A stretch of 11,727 nucleotides of DNA from Baffinella frigidus. Its lineage: Eukaryota; Cryptophyceae; Cryptomonadales; Baffinellaceae. Numbering within the stretch: the stretch's first letter is position 1; each line of letters starts with the position of its first letter. Location: positions 109,620-121,346 of the forward strand of contig MU646460.1 in assembly GCA_026770585.1 (NCBI GenBank), written 5' to 3'. Made by a program: the position numbers and the translations under genes. Positions 11,633 through 11,727 of the stretch are shown here, piece after piece. A model generated the notes under the pieces. That model was not told the origin of the DNA and searched no databases. It saw only the letters and a program-made list of their open reading frames with translations.

Positions 11633-11727
11633 CCTACGGAATTGACTGCCGTAGGCCCTACGGTATTGACTGCCGTAGGCCCTACCGTATTGACTGCCGT
11701 AGGCCCTACGGAATTGACTGCCGTAGG
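11633..11727. repeat. Tandem array of 24-bp hairpins, cut by the window end
   Basis: Four units, each CCTACGG, T or A, ATTGACTG, CCGTAGG and C, start at 11633, 11657, 11681 and 11705. Each has 7-bp arms (one arm in the third has a mismatch). The unit is the same as the hairpin at 11172-11198 and the arms of the element at 8697-8845. The array continues beyond the window. Confidence 0.92.

Overview
The window looks like nuclear DNA of a eukaryote, most likely a unicellular alga or other protist with an intron-heavy genome. No bacterial-type gene occurs: no long ORF, no operon and no ribosome binding site. Degenerate plant-type telomere repeats (TTTAGGG and single-base variants), long microsatellites and many small hairpin elements fill it. 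I cannot fix the lineage. A prasinophyte green alga or a dinoflagellate would both fit, the latter because of one probable GC-AG intron, but this is a guess.

The coding content is part of one large gene on the minus strand, read from about 10891 down to at least 1318 and open at both ends. I find ten short candidate exons (27-114 nt): 10787-10891, 9897-9968, 9003-9065, 7586-7699, 5881-5982, 5162-5232, 4107-4197, 3391-3417, 2078-2131 and 1318-1413. A weak eleventh lies at 133-180. Each lies between an AG acceptor and a GT donor (one GC). Every junction is phase 0, except 5162/4197, which is phase 2 on both sides. Eight of the ten encode alpha-helical heptad repeats. The heptad register runs unbroken over 80 residues across the first three exons, and over 92 residues across 7586-7699, 5162-5232 and 4107-4197. 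The product is therefore a long coiled-coil protein, loosely like a myosin tail or SMC-type rod; I do not recognise the family. Exons 5881-5982 and 3391-3417 fit by phase but not by register and may be alternative or wrong.

The introns (about 0.7-2.4 kb) are the unusual part. They carry partial copies of the edges of their own flanking exons. Downstream of nearly every exon are truncated copies of its 3' part with the donor. Upstream are truncated copies of its 5' part with the acceptor. The extreme case is 6520-7500, with seven copies of the end of exon 7586-7699 at about 140 bp spacing. I call these copies splice-junction echoes.

Between the echoes lie 7-mer telomere-like tracts, always G-rich on the plus strand and so C-rich in the transcript, and often touching an acceptor where a pyrimidine tract would be. 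There are also small inverted-repeat elements: a 100-bp element with TA flanks at 9651-9750, a 171-bp one at 6136-6306, a 113-bp one at 11408-11520, and a family of CCTACGG hairpins ending in a tandem array at 11633-11727. Two 31-bp minisatellites and large compound microsatellites (1923-2074, 2516-3125) complete the picture. No tRNA, rRNA, CRISPR array or complete transposase gene was found.
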